A stretch of DNA of 64,000 nucleotides from Girardinichthys multiradiatus (GCF_021462225.1 NC_061800.1:14616749-14680748); one strand, 5' to 3'. Shown: positions 45,951 to 58,540, counted from the first letter of the stretch. Notes: generated from the letters alone by a model not told the origin. Made by a program: numbers and translations.

Positions 45951-47110
45951 GGATCAGAACCAGAACAATTCTAAACAAACAACTTAAGCTTATATGGAAT
46001 GATTAAGAACAATGGTCTCAAACCCCAGTCTATGAGGGTCAGTGCCCTGCAACTTCTGATTGCATCTGTGTTGTAATATTAACACAGATTCAATGAAACC
46101 AGCAGGACCCTGAACATTTTTATTACATGCTGAGGAGGCAATTCAACCATTTCAGTCAGGCATGTTGTACCGTCAACACATCTAAAAGTATGTGAGGACA
46201 TGGGACTGTGTTTTTGACAGGCTGGTCTGCAGTACGGACGCCCCACAGCGAACTGTGCTGGCGCCGTTCTTGTTCAACCTCTACATTGCAGACTTCTCAA
46301 TCAATTTCCCTGGCTGTCATCTTCAGAAGTTCTCAGACAACTCTGCCATAGACAGCCTCATTACAGGTGAGAACGACTCAGAGTACATGCAGTGGACACA
46401 GGATTTTGTGGACTGGTGCCAGCGGAACCACCTCCTGATCAACGCGAGGAAAACCAAGGAGCTGGTGGTGGATTTCCAAAGTTTCAGACCCATCACACCG
46501 CTACCACTACCAATGAACTGAACAATAAACTGGACTGGAGTCACAATGATGATGCCCTTTACAGGAAGTGCTAGAGCAGACTATAATTGCTAAGGGCGCA
46601 GAGATCTTTTGGAGTGCACGGAGCGCTCCTTAAGACCCTTGTGGACTCCATTATGGTGTGTTAGAGCAGCATCTTATTTACAGATGCAAGGAAAGTGTTA
46701 GATAAGCTCGTTAAGGCCAGCTCTGTCCCACTGGACACAGTGCAGGTGGTGGGAGACAGAAGAACTCAAGCAAAAATAACATCACTGTTGGACAGTCTCT
46801 TCCACCCCATGCATGAATGTTGCAGAACTGGAGAGCTCCTTCAGTAACAGACTGCTGCATCTTAGATGCACAGAGAAGCGTTATCACAGATCCTTCCTCC
46901 ATCAGCTGTTACACTTTATAACCATCACCGCTCCCAACAAACTCAACGAGTTTTTATATCCCTGCTGTTTGCACAGTTTTTCAAGTTTTTGTAAACAGTG
47001 TGCTGTTTTTTCCTTATGCACTTGAAGAAATGTGCTTTTTATAAATTTTCAAATCACCTTACTCTGCACATTTCATTAATCTGAGTATGCTTTTTTAAAT
47101 AACTGTACAA

Positions 47111-47298
47111 TATTTCTTTTTTTCTCGGCTGGCCTGGAAACGCCTTGGGCTCCCCTTGGAGGAACTGGAGGAGGTGTCTGGAGAGAGGGACGTCTGGGCG
47201 TCTCTGTTGAGTCTGCTGCCCCCGCGACCCGGTCCCGGATAAGCGGAAGACGACGAGTACGAGTACGAGTACGAGTACGAGTACGAGTATTTCTTTTT
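47111..47298. repeat. 11-bp target-site duplication flanking a Rex3 tail
   Basis: TATTTCTTTTT at 47111-47121 and again at 47288-47298. It marks insertion of the 166-bp Rex3 piece into the LINE 3' UTR. Confidence 0.75.
47122..47287 (+). mobile_element. Rex3 3' tail, 166-bp copy
   Basis: It encodes the last Rex3 residues (ggcctggaaacgccttgggc; LEELEEVSGERDVW in translation), then 'cccggataagcggaagacga' and (CGAGTA)n. The same tail, in reverse, ends the copy at 31471. It is extremely 5'-truncated. Confidence 0.85.
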
Positions 47299-47461
47299 CT
47301 TATATTATATTTGTTTTTCCTTTACTGTACAGTCAACTCTTACTTTTTGATTTGTATAGCTTTTTACGTTTGCATGCTTCCATTTGCCTTTTAAGTTGCT
47401 GCTGACACACATGATTTTCCCCACTGTGGGACAATAAAGGATATTTCTATTCTATTCTATT

Positions 47462-49189
47462 TAGGTTTTGCAAAGTGAATCATTTATGTTCTTCACAGTG
47501 TAAGTTTATAGTCCCATGTGAAATGCCAGAAGGGGAACTGACATTACAAAAGAGTGTATAAAAAGGAACACGTTAGAAATATTGTTATTAAAGTTTCAAA
47601 AAGGTGACAAAAGGCTGACAAAGTAATTTCCTTCTATTTTCAGACCAGGCATTTACCACATACCAAAAGCAATTTGTCCATCAATGTGGTTGTTTGATGC
47701 CTTTTTGTGCAACTTAATTAGAGTACAAGCAAAAATATATGTGCATCAAACTGGTGATGTATTTCAAATAAACTGTGCTATTAGAAAATTAGCTAACGTT
47801 TTTCTTCTTTGCTGTCAAAAGTTTGGCATTGCAATTACAGATCAAATGTCCATTAAAAAAGCTACATAGATAAGTCTCAACTGTGCATCTGTGGATTTTC
47901 TCCAGGTACTCTGGCTTCCATCTACAGCTGCTAAATATTCATCCATCCATCCATCTATCTATCCATCCATCCATCCATTTATCATTTACCTGTTGTTTAT
48001 GTTAATTTTAGATCATCCCGTTGTGTTTAGTTTCTTAGTTTATTCTTGTATTCTGTTCTTTGTACATTTGGAATGATTTTTGTTAGATCTCTGTTAGACA
48101 TTTCTCCTTGGTTTTAAAGTTCTTTGTGTCTTAGTTCAGCTCCAAACATATAAATTACTCTACCTCCCTCAGTCTCCCTGCTTCACTTATGCCTCAGCTG
48201 CTCCTGAATAACACACCTGCATTCTATGTCATCCTCCATTCTTCCCTCAGTATTGAGTCATATTCAATAAATTAGAATATGTGTTCCAGTGAGAATTGTT
48301 TGTCAGATTAAGTATTTTTTTTTAAATAACCTTTAAGCATTCATAAAAAAATATCTTTCATAAAGCCATACATTTCTATATAAAAAAAGTTTTTTTTATT
48401 GGTCTGATGTAAATTCTAATCTCAAATGTCGTGTTTTCATTACCTGTAAGCAGAAAATCTTCATATGAACAGAAATAAATGGTTGAAAACGTCAGTTTGT
48501 GTGCAGTTAATCTATATAATGTGTTTCACTTAATGAGCTAAATTACTGAAATGAAGTAACTTTTCAACAATATAATTTATTAAATGGGTCTGTATAAGCT
48601 CTCTGGTTCTCATTGTTCTTAACTGGTTATTCTGTTTACCTGCCTTATCTGTCTGTTTCCCCATGACTCTGCCCCTGTCTCCGTTCCTGATCTTTCTGCT
48701 GCTCTCCTCATTCTGTACTGTAGGTTTTGTCTTTTGTTAAAATCCTTCTATTTACCATACTGCTCCTGAGTTCTTGTCTACACTTTGGTTCTGCTACAAC
48801 TTTACAACCCTTTACATTTTTGTATTGTTTTATATTATCAGTGTCGTGCATTTTATTTATTTTAGTTGCATTTTAATTTGTAAATCACCCTGAATTTAAA
48901 CTTAATCTTGACTTAGACCTTGACCATGTGCAGTTGTTTATGTTTTGGCCATTTGTCTCATTTCTTTCTGACTTGAACATTACAGACAATAGAAATAAAA
49001 TTGTAAAAGACCCTACCAGATGTTTTAGGTACCGTAACTTATTTTAGGTTCAATGTGCTTTTTCAAACTATATTGTGACATTTATCTTTTACAACTTATA
49101 AAACTGCAGTAAACTGCTTCTATATGCATAAACATACTTAACCTAAGTTGGTCAAGCACCTTTAATTTAGTATTAGTTTTCACCGTTCT
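47462..49189. other. Intergenic with a CATC/CATT microsatellite
   Basis: AT-rich. A short piece at 47886-47935 (tggattttctccaggtactc) recalls the SINE body at 6220, followed by a CATC repeat at 47938-47978. There is no gene. Confidence 0.5.
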
Positions 49190-49734
49190 TTGGGGGATGG
49201 AACAGGAGATGGATAAATGGATTGGGGCTTCGTCTGCAGTAATGCAGGCACTGCTCTGGTCTGTTATGGAGAAGAAAGAGCTGAGCCAAAAAGCAAAGCT
49301 CTCATTTTACCCTGTCTACGTTCCGGCCCCCTCCTGTGGTCATGAAATATGGATCATGACCGAAATAAGGAGATCCTGGATACAAGCGCCTCAAAATGAA
49401 CTTGCTTCGGAGAATGGCTGGACTCAGCCTTAAAGATAGGGTGAGGAGCACTGTTACCATGGGGAACTCAAATTAGAGCCGCTGCTTCTCTGCATCAAAA
49501 GGATTCAGCTGAGGTGGTGTGAACATCTGATCAGGATGCCCCCTAGGCGCCTCCCTTCGGTTTTCCAAAGGGAGGTTTTCCTGGCATGTCCCATTGGGAG
49601 GAGACCCTGGGAAAGACCCATAACTGACTGGAGAACCTATATATTCCATCTGGTCTTGGAATGCCTTGGGATCCGCCAGAATGAGCTGGAGGATGTCGCT
49701 GAGCAAAGGGATGTCTGGAGTTCCCTCCTGGACC
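49190..49734 (+). mobile_element. Rex3 3'-half relic
   Basis: The + strand frame at 49197-49433 (MEQEMDKWIGASSAVMQALL, then CGHEIWIMTEIRRSWIQAPQ) matches the C-terminal domain of the minus-strand Rex3 copy at 31820-32194. Later text gives LRWCEHLIRMPPRRLP-like and ELEDVAEQRDVW. It is more diverged than the other copies and is cut short by the Tc1 element at 49735. Confidence 0.8.
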
Positions 49735-49736
49735 TA

Positions 49737-51293
49737 CAGGTCCTTCTCAAAATATTAGCATATTGTGATAAAGTTCATTATTTTCCATGATGTCATGATG
49801 AAAATTTAACATTCATATATTTTAGATTCATTGCACACTAACTGAAATATTTCAGGTCTTTTATTGTCTTAATACGGATGATTTTGGCATACAGCTCATG
49901 AAAACCCAAAATTCCTATCTCACAAAATTAGCATATTTCATCCGACCAATTAAAAAAAAGTGTTTTTAATACAAAAAACGTCAACCTTCAAATAATCATG
50001 TACAGTTATGCACTCAATACTTGGCCGGGAATCCTTTTGCAGAAATGACTGCTTCAATGCGGCGTGGCATGGAGGCAATCAGCCTGTGGCACTGCTGAGG
50101 TCTTATGGAGGCCCAGGATGCTTCGATAGCGGCCTTTAGCTCATCCAGATTGTTGGGTATTGAGTCTCTCAACGTTCTCTTCACAATATCCCACAGATTC
50201 TCTATGGGGTTCAGGTCAGGAGAGTTGGCAGGCCAATTGAGCACAGTGACACCATGGTCAGTAAACCATTTACCAGTGGTTTTGGCACTGTGAGCAGGTG
50301 CCAGGTCGTGCTGAAAAATGAAATCTTCATCTCCATAAAGCTTTTCAGCAGATGGAAGCATGAAGTGCTCCAAAATCTCCTGATAGCTTGCTGCATTGAC
50401 CCTGCCCTTGATAAAACACAGTTGACCAACAACAGCAGCTGACACGGCATCCCAGACCATCACTGACTGTGGGTACTTGACACTGGACTTCTGGCATTTC
50501 CTTCTCCCCAGTCTTCCTCCAGACTCTGGCACCTTGATTTCCGAATGACATGCAGAATTTGCTTTCATCCGAAAAAAGTACTTTGGACCACTGAGCAACA
50601 GTCCAGTGCTGCTTCTCTGTAGCCCAGGTCTGGGGAATGCGGCACCTGTAGCCCATTTCCTGCACACGCCTGTGCACGGTGGCTCTGGATGTTTCTAGTC
50701 CAGACTCAGTCCACTGCTTCCGCAGGTCCCCCAAGGTCTGGAATCGGCCCTTCTCCAAAATCTTCCTCAGGGTCCGGTCACCTCTTCTCGTTGTGCAGCG
50801 TTTTCTGCCACACTTTTTCCTTCCCACAGACTTCCCACTGAGGTGCCTTGATACAGCACTCTGGGAACAGCCTATTCGTTCAGAAATTTCTTTCTGTGTC
50901 TTACCCTCTTGCTTGAGGGTGTCAATAGTGGCCTTCTGGACAGCAGTCAGGTCGGCAGTCTTACCCATGATTGGGGTTTTGAGTGATGAACCAGGCTGGG
51001 AGTTTTAAAGGCCTCAGGAATCTTTTGCAGGTGTTTAGAGTTAACTCGTTGATTCAGATGATTAGGTTCATAGCTCGTTTAGAGACCCTTTTAATGATAT
51101 GCTAATTTTGTGAGATAGGAATTTTGGGTTTTCATGAGCTGTATGCCAAAATCATCCGTATTAAGACAATAAAAGACCTGAAATATTTCAGTTAGTGTGC
51201 AATGAATCTAAAATATATGAATGTTAAATTTTCATCATGACATGGAAAATAATGAACTTTATCACAATATGCTAATATTTTGAGAAGGACCTG
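49737..51293 (-). mobile_element. Tc1-type transposon with 200-nt inverted repeats, nearly complete
   Basis: The 1,557-bp element is flanked by TA on both sides (49735-49736 and 51294-51295). The terminal inverted repeats are 49737-49936 and 51097-51293. I see no difference between them except a 3-nt ATG indel. Within the left repeat, 49746-49763 and 49919-49936 are imperfect direct repeats (16 of 18), giving an IR/DR layout like that of Sleeping Beauty. A transposase gene fills the interior on the minus strand but is frameshifted. Confidence 0.95.
50014..50968 (-). pseudogene. Tc1 transposase, one frameshift and a small deletion
   Basis: The frame from 50968 starts MGKTADLTAVQKATIDTLKQ and has two helix-turn-helix parts: KTQKEISERIGCSQSAVSRH, then a GRKR basic linker and LETSRATVHRRVQEMGY. 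It continues into VAQWSKVLFSDESKF (first catalytic Asp). Near 50,500 the frame shifts to the one ending at 50014, which carries QHDLAPAHS (second Asp), WPANSPDLNPIENLW (Glu) and ends in KGFPAKY. A stretch usually found between CRIP and TWA is missing at about 50640. DDE residues are all present, but no single frame spans them. Confidence 0.9.
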
Positions 51294-51295
51294 TA

Positions 51296-52735
51296 GTTCT
51301 AAAGTCTAGTTAGTTTCTAACATAATGTTCATTTTCTTCTCATGAGGTCATTCTTTTGCAGATTTTGATGTATGTCCAGGAGATGCTGCGATGTTGAAAG
51401 TGAAAATCCAGCTACACCTTCATTTTTTTACACCAATTTTGGAAAATTGTCCAGTTTTTGTAATGTCACATATTTTCTCCAATTAAATTATTATTATTAA
51501 CTGTTGTCATTGTGCCACATCATGATGTGAAATGTTATTGTAGTGTTTGTAATGTAAACAGTTTGTAATGATCAATCAAAGAATAAAAATGACCTATTTG
51601 TACATAGCCATAAGGTATCTGTCAGAAGAAACAGGCTTTAGCTAAACCAGATCTGATTTAAATCAGTGGGTCATTAACACACCTCTGTAGAACATGATGT
51701 CATCCAGAGGAGGCAATTAAATAATTTTTAATCGTATGTGAAGGAATGGAGACACATCTAAGACATGCAGAACATTGGCCCTTAAGAACCAGGACATGAC
51801 ACCACAAAAGCAAAGAATGCAAAGGTGAAGTTGTCATGGAAACAACCTTCAACAAAATAGTTGTTTCTGGGTGTGCAGAAGAATATTGCGCCTTTTTTTT
51901 TTTTACATTTTTGAACCCTGAGCGGTTTGTTTGTTTTTCAATTACATAGCTTTCTTCTTCCTCTGACTCTCAACATCAAATCCTTCAGAGGTCTGTGCAG
52001 TAATCAGCTGAAGTAAGATTTGTTTCTACTTCTTACCAGCTGCAAAGGAAACTTGACTCTCTTTTTCAGTCGAAAGTACCTAAAAACCCAGATTTCTTTT
52101 TTCATCTTGCTCATGAGCACACCCATGAGATCAGCACCCAGTGGGCATTGAAGTCAGGGATGGGTAGAATTACAGTTGGAATGTGTGCAGGTATGAAATC
52201 AGTCAATCCAGAAAATAGCTAAAAGCTTTTAGGTTTCAAGCATCACAGGAAGATTTGGCAATAATCTTCCATCTCTATTTCCCTGTTCCCATTTCAGGTG
52301 AGACCCTCGCTGAGCCGTTCGGCTCTCACGATGGAGACAAATCAAATCTCCATGCATTTTACCCAAAATACAGCAAACAAGTTTAATGTTACAGGGTTTC
52401 TTACCGTGGTTCCGCTTCAGCTGTGGAACAGACTGGACTCTGCACTGAAATCCCTGGACTCTGATCAGTTTTAACAAAAAGACTAAATTTGAGCTAAATC
52501 CTGGGCAATAACATGATTACACCTGCATATTGGTTACAGACAATTGAATTACCAATGTTATTTTGTCATCTTTTCTATAACTACACTGATTAAACTTTAT
52601 TAGACATTTGACAGTAGAATACATTCTGCTGGGTATCAATGTTAATTAGGAAGACATTCAAAAAAGAAAGAAAATCCCTTTTGTTGGAATATGTTAGGGT
52701 ATAAAAGACAGATTTGCTTTCAGCTAAACATTACG
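51296..52735. other. Intergenic, nothing recognised
   Basis: AT-rich. No repeat or gene is recognised. The ORF at 52229-52477 (-) has no known domain. Confidence 0.5.
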
Positions 52736-52737
52736 TT

Positions 52738-53560
52738 TATGTATTTTGTCTCATTACAACGACAAATTTCAAAGTACCTTATTGTGGTTTTATGTAATAG
52801 ACCAACATAAAATAATGGATAATTTTCAAGTGGAAGAAAAATGATGAATGATTCTAAATTCTGTATTAAAATAAAATCTGAACAGTTTGGCATTACCATT
52901 CAGCCAATACTTTGTACCAGCTTTTGCTGCTGTTACAGCCTTTTAGGGTATGTCTCTGAAAGCTTTGCTCATTTAGAGATTCAATTTTTTTTCTTGTTTA
53001 CGGATAGCTCAAGCTCAGTCAGACTGAATAAAGAGCTTCTGTGAAGAACTAATTTGCAAGTCTTGCAACAGATAATCAATTGGATTTAGGTCTGGACTTT
53101 GACAGGACCAGCTCCCTGTCTCTGCTAAAGAAAAACATCACCACACCATAAAACTGCCACCACCATATTTTACTATGGGGATGATGTGTTTGGGGTTAAA
53201 TGCAGTGTTAGTTCTCTGTCACAGTGAGGTCGTTTTGTTTCATCTAACCAGTTCACATTCTTCCACATGGTTGCTGTGTCCCCAATATGGCCTAAAGCAA
53301 ATGGGACCGTTCTTTCAACAATAGCTCGTTTTTGCCACTCTTCCATAAGGTTCAGCTTTGTGGAGTGCACAACTGACAGTTGTCCTGTCAACATATTCCC
53401 CTACTTGACCTGTGGATCTCTCCAGCTCCTCCAGAGTTACCACTCTCCTGGTTACTTCTCTGTTTAAGGCTCTCCTTGCTCTGCCAGTCAATGGACAACC
53501 ATGTCTTGTTAGGTTCTCAGGTCTACTTTACTCTTTCCATTTACAAATGATGTGATCCAA
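52738..53560 (-). mobile_element. Decayed Tc1/mariner element (reverse)
   Basis: The left part has the subterminal text of the CAGTGCCTTGC family (ggttttatgtaatagaccaa, agtggaagaaaaatgatga). Farther on, antisense transposase phrases appear (ggatttaggtctggactttg; aaactgccaccaccatattt; gtttcatctaaccagttcac; ccactcttccataaggttca). The gene is eroded. Confidence 0.7.
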
Positions 53561-53919
53561 GAGTTATTCCCAGCTGGACATATCATTTCATGAACCTAAT
53601 GCTTGGTTCACACAGCAGAATTTTGAAATTGTCAGCTTATTTTCAAAACCTGAGAGACCCCACACGTGATAAAAAAAAAATTGTAGGCATAGCATGTTTG
53701 GTCCTACAGTGTGTAGTGTCCGGCCACACGGCAAGCACAACACACCACACACGAACAGATTTCACTCACAAACACTTAGATTTTAGACGGGAAATCTCGC
53801 AAACCCTCTCAGCAGTAATGACTTGGGATTCTTCTTAAATAAAATTGATTCTATTAAAAATAAAATGTTTGACATACTACCGAAGATGATTACTTCATCC
53901 TCAGCAAGTGAGACAACTT

Positions 53920-56486
53920 TGGAATCAACTGCAGAACTTGATCTGTGTTTGGACTGTTTTTAACCAGTGAAGCTTTCTGAGTTATCAGAAATATTAGTTT
54001 CATCTAAACCTTCAACTTGTATGTTAGACCCAATCCCAACCAAATTATTTAAGGAAGTGTTCCCTCTGATTACCAGCCCCATTTTAGATATGATTAATCT
54101 ATCCTTAGTAAATGGATATATCATAGCACTGAAACAGCTCTGCTGAAAGTCACAAATGATATTCTTATGGCCTCAGATAATGGACTTGTGATAATGGACT
54201 GGTTCTGTTAGATCTCAGTGCTACATTTGATAGAGTCGATCATAATATTATCTTAGAAAGGCTGGAATATGCTGTAGGGATCAGGGGAATAGCGGTAGGC
54301 TGGTTTGAATCTTTTTTGTCTGACAGATTCTAGTTTGTTCATGTAAATGATAAATCATCTTTAAACTCCAGGATTAATTGTGGAGTACCACAGGGTTCAG
54401 TACTTTGGCCAATTCTCTTTACTATATATATGTTTCCAATAGGTCAAATTATCAGGCAGCATGGGATACATTTTTACTGTTACGCTGATGACACTCAGCT
54501 TTACTTATCCATAAATCCTGATGAACCCAACTAGTTAGATAGACTATAAGCATGTCTTGAAGACATAAAACTTGGATAACTTTAAATGTTTTGCTTCTAA
54601 ATTCAAACAAGACAGAAATTGTCATCTTTGGACCGGAGTCTTTAAAAAAGAAACTGCTTAGTCAATCACTTAACCTGGATAGCATTAAATTGACCTCCGG
54701 TAATAAAGTAAAAAAACCTTGGTGTTATTTTTGATGAGGACATGTCATTTAAATCCCATATTAAACAGGTATCTATGATTTCCTTCTTTCATCTCCGGAA
54801 CATTGCCAAAATTAGAAATATCCTATCCAGGAGTGACGCTGAAAAATTAGTCTATGCATTTGTTACTTCAAGGCTGGACTATTGTAATTCTTTACTATCA
54901 GGATGTCCACAAAATGCAGTTAAAAGCCTTCAGCTGATTCAAAATGCCGCAGGAAGAGTTCTGATGAAAATTAAAAAGATAGATCATATTTCTCCTATTT
55001 TAGCTTCCTTTCATCGGCTCCCTGTTAAATCCAGAATAGAATTTAAAATTCTCATCCTCACATATAAAGCCTTTAATGATCTAGCTCCATCATACATCAG
55101 AGATCTGATTGTTCCATATGTTCCTAACAGAGCACTTCGTTCTCAGACTGCAGGTTTACTGATGTTTCCTAGAGTCTCTAGAAGTAGAATGGGAGGCAGA
55201 TCCTTTAGTTATCAGGCTCCTCTCCTGTGGAACCAGCTCCCGGTTTTGGTCCGTGAGGCAGACACCCTGTCTACTTTGAAGCCAAGGCTTAAAACTTTCC
55301 TTTTAGGTAAAGCTTATAGATAGAGTGGCTTAGGTTATCCTGAGCTATCTCTGTAGTTATGCTGCTATAGGCTTAGGCTGCTGGAGGACATAATGATCAC
55401 TTTCACCCTCTTTGCTACATTCTCACACTACTCTCCAATTCTGCATTATTTGCTGTTATTTCAGTTTTTAACTTTATCTTCTCTCTCTTACTAGAAACTA
55501 CACCTGGCCTGGCTCTGTGTCTACCTGTGACACCTTTCTGGAGAGGGGCATCGTCCAAGCTTCTGCTGGCAACAACTTAATGCTCACCTTCTACAGATGA
55601 TCCACTTGGCCCTGTCTTTCAGTGTTTAACCCTTTCTCTCTCCTAGACATGGCGATTGACTGAGCTTTTACTGTGACTAACTCTATGTGCTCTCTTTCAG
55701 ACTCTAACCTTGAAAACTGGCTCAGAGTTTATCTGTTCATTTTTGTTTCTCAGACGAGTCACTTTGGCCTTAAATTGAAGCACAGTTTTTCTGAGTTTAA
55801 CTTGAGTATTCGCTGGAGACGCATGCATTTAAAGCTCTATCAAATTCCTCGAAGCCTAGCATTCATTCTTTGACCTGAACTCAGTTGGCTTTACGGAAGC
55901 ATGCAACAACAGTTAGGATGCTGCTGCTGGTCAACTGCAGCTGAAAAATGTGCTGCCCTTTCCCTGTACTTTCTAGGTGAAACGACTAAAGGAGCTACAT
56001 CCATTAACATTTACTTTTCCTTCCCATAGAAAGTACTCCTGTATCAGTGCTTCTGTGTTCTTTTTATGTCTCTGCTCTGTTCTCTCAAACCCCCAGTCGG
56101 TCGTGGCAGATGGCCGCTCACACTGAGCCTGGTTCTGCTGGAGGTTTCTTCCTGTTAAAAGGGAGTTTTTTCTCTCCACTGTCGCTACATGCATGGTCAG
56201 TATGAGGAATTGCTGCAAAGTCAACGCCAGTGACTGTCCACTGTCTCTACATGCTCATCCAGGAGGAGTGAATGCTACAAATCTCTGACTGGATGCAATC
56301 TGCGGGGTTTCCTTAGATAGAAAAACTTTTTATCCAATTTGAATAAATAACTGAATCTGACTGCACTGTTCAATGGTTAGGATTAATTGGAATGTATGTA
56401 CCTGACTTTTGTAAAGTGCCTTGAGACAACATGTGTTGTGAATTGGCGCTCTATAAATAAACTGAACTGAATTGAATTGAATTGAG
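53920..56486 (+). mobile_element. L2-clade LINE (Maui-like), truncated and internally deleted
   Basis: Starts inside the reverse transcriptase (frameshifted LDPIPTKLFKEVFPLI-like text, about 54030-54065). It jumps from NLSLVNGYI to TETALLKVTNDILM (about 54130), omitting about 60 residues. YADDTQLYLS is visible with catalytic codons at 54481-54492. The longest open part, 54742-55323, encodes the L2 C-terminal domain (FFHLRNIAKIRNILS, FVTSRLDYCNSLLSGCP, LQLIQNAAGRVL, PLLWNQLPVLVREADTLST). The 3' UTR ends with 'ttggcgctctataaataaac' and AATTG repeats (56462-56485). It is inactive, with multiple stops. Confidence 0.85.
55747..55972 (+). repeat. 226-bp duplicated segment, copy A (inside L2 3' UTR)
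   Basis: Runs from ttctcaga to ccctgtactt and is nearly identical to 57281-57508. No terminal inverted repeat is obvious. Both copies contain the same 36-codon frame (FGLKLKHSFSEF...), which is probably incidental. Confidence 0.85.
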
Positions 56487-57280
56487 ATCCAATGTGAATT
56501 CAGAGTAATTCCCTTCCATGTTTCCGTTACCTCGCTTTCTGATTGGTTATACGTCACATTCAACAGGCTGCATGCTTGTTTGTCCTCGGGGAACACCCCT
56601 CAAGGTAGGATATCAGGCCAAGACAATCCAACATGTTGAAAATCCTCAATTTGAGGTCGGAGCGGTCCTGATATCCTTCCAAGCAGACCAGATCACACTT
56701 AACACACCACACACAGCAGGATTATCTCATAAGATTATCTAAAGAGCCATCACCATTCGGGGCATGTTGGAGGGGGAAGATCGGGTCAAAAATAGACATA
56801 AAATTTCTGCTGTGTGAACCAGGCATGAGCCTGCTTTAAACCTATCCACAACGTTCTCCTTCACCTGTCTGCTGTGTTCGTGGGTCTTGATGGTGATGTT
56901 TGTTCTAGTGACATACAAATTTGTGGTTGTAATGTGACAAAATGTCTGATACCAAGGCACTGTGGACATAGCTTCATGAAAACAATCAGAAAAGCCTTGC
57001 GAGCAAAGCAACTAATCAAAGAAACTAGCTGAGTAACACTTATAGAAAGAAAGCAAAATTATAGTCTCTGGAGGTTTTGGCTTTTACCATGTTTTTCACT
57101 TGTTTTTTCACTACTCATCAAATCATTCTCTCATTTGCGTTAAAGAGTAATTGTTCTTGAGATGGTGTAAGATATCCAGTGAAGATTTGTTTCTCTCAGT
57201 TCTGGCACCAAAGGAGTCATGTGGGGAAACAAAATGGAAAAGGAAATGGAGCCATTTTCTTTTAAACAGCTAACAAATGC
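56487..57280. other. Intergenic, nothing firm
   Basis: No recognisable gene. The flanking text 'cacaccacacacagcagg' (56701-56720) echoes 'cacaccacacacgaacag' (53739-53756), on the other side of the L2 element. Confidence 0.4.
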
Positions 57281-57508
57281 TTCTCAGATGGGTCACTTGG
57301 GCCTTAAATTGAAGCACAGTTTTTCTGAGTTTAACTTGAGTATTCGCTGGAGACGCATGCATTTAAAGCTCTATCAAATTCCTCGAAGCCTAGCATTCAT
57401 TCTTTGACCTGAACTCAGTTGGCTTTACAGAAGCATGCAACAACAGTTAGGATGCTGCTGCTGCTGGTCAACTGCAGCTGAAGAATGTGCTGCCCTTTCC
57501 CTGTACTT
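57281..57508 (+). repeat. 226-bp duplicated segment, copy B
   Basis: Same start and end as copy A, with an extra CTG in the CTGCTG run and scattered single changes. It lies outside the L2 element, 1.3 kb downstream. Confidence 0.85.
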
Positions 57509-57949
57509 CAGGAACAAGGAGGGTTAATGAAACCATTAATCCACACAGGACATTCAATGGAGTCCAACAGGCAAAGCCCATAAAAAAGCCAACATTATTG
57601 TGACTTCTTGTGTGCCCTTTGGAAACAGACAGATAATCATATTTTAAATGGTATGGACTGCATTGCTGATTGACTGTTGTACAGACTGAAAGCTCTTATC
57701 CAAGGTAGGAATTGATTTTTTAAGGGGTTTAGTGGAAGGACGACTGATTTGACTTTCTAATAAACTCACATTATGGCAGTTCATTGATGTAAAAAAGGAA
57801 AAGTAATCCACAATGAAGGCAGCACTGTGCTTTTGCTGTGAGTGTTGTTGGGACCCCAGCCAGTTACAAAATGAAAGGCCAGTACGAACTTTTCTGGAAC
57901 TTTCAATATAAATCGCATTAACCTACTTCCAGCACAGCCACAAACAGGG
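57509..57949. other. Intergenic spacer
   Basis: No recognisable feature. Confidence 0.5.
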
Positions 57950-58540
57950 AATAACAGCGGACTTCTCGTGACGTCACTGTCCAAATAAAAACCCCGCTTT
58001 TGCAACAAACTGACCTCTTCCATGCAGGTCCCCAGAGGAACTGGACAGAGGGACACAGCGCGCTAATGTCTCTTTGCTGGCAAACAGACATAACTCTTCA
58101 AATAGGATCCAAGAGTGTCATACGATCATGCGATCATATGCACTAAGTTCAGTAGGAATTAATTGCTGTTTGTGTATCCGGTATTCATTCATGAACGGGG
58201 GTAATTAAGGTGCAAGCGTTGCTTGACTTTTCTCTCTGAGGTCTACAGAAGCAAACTATGTTTCGGAGAGTTCCTAGCAGAGACCCTGTCTCTACAACGC
58301 CGAGTGGAGCAGTTTTCCTGGTCTGAAGGAAGGACAACGGGACCCCATCACCGTGGCTACAGCAGTAATGTGCAGTTCAGCCGGCCGACAGAACGAGCCG
58401 CCCCACCCCACAGCTACGGAGGTTAGCTGCAAACTAACCCTTTGTTCACTGTGGATGCTTTCTTCAACTTTGTCACCCCGGACAACTTTTCCTCAGCAGA
58501 GTTCACGTAAGAGGTTGTATTTTGGGCAGAGAGAAGTAGT
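57950..58540 (+). promoter_or_regulatory. Promoter-like block with a palindromic CRE
   Basis: Contains GTGACGTCAC (57968-57977), the cyclic-AMP-response palindrome, followed by a less AT-rich, CpG-containing stretch to about 58540 and a possible AATAAA (57985). No ORF of note. It could be the control region of an unidentified retroelement or a host promoter. Confidence 0.3.

Larger units (their letters stand above)
46190..47461 (+). mobile_element. LINE fragment (Rex1/CR1-like), RT to 3' end
   Basis: Frame 46192-46521 has STDAPQRTVLAPFLFNLYIADF (motif B), then CHLQKFSDNSAIDSLI, where the catalytic pair is changed to D-N (FSDN rather than F-x-DD), and WCQRNHLLINARKTKELVVDF. Later frames continue with LDKLVKASSVPLDTVQVVGDRRT-like text to about 46930. 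The 3' UTR ends with 'gtgggacaataaaggatatt' and TTCTA repeats (47443-47460). It is inactive. A Rex3 tail interrupts its UTR. Confidence 0.72.

Noticed and set aside
47938..47978. CRISPR-like or satellite array
   Set aside because: It is a simple CATC/CATT tetranucleotide run without spacers.
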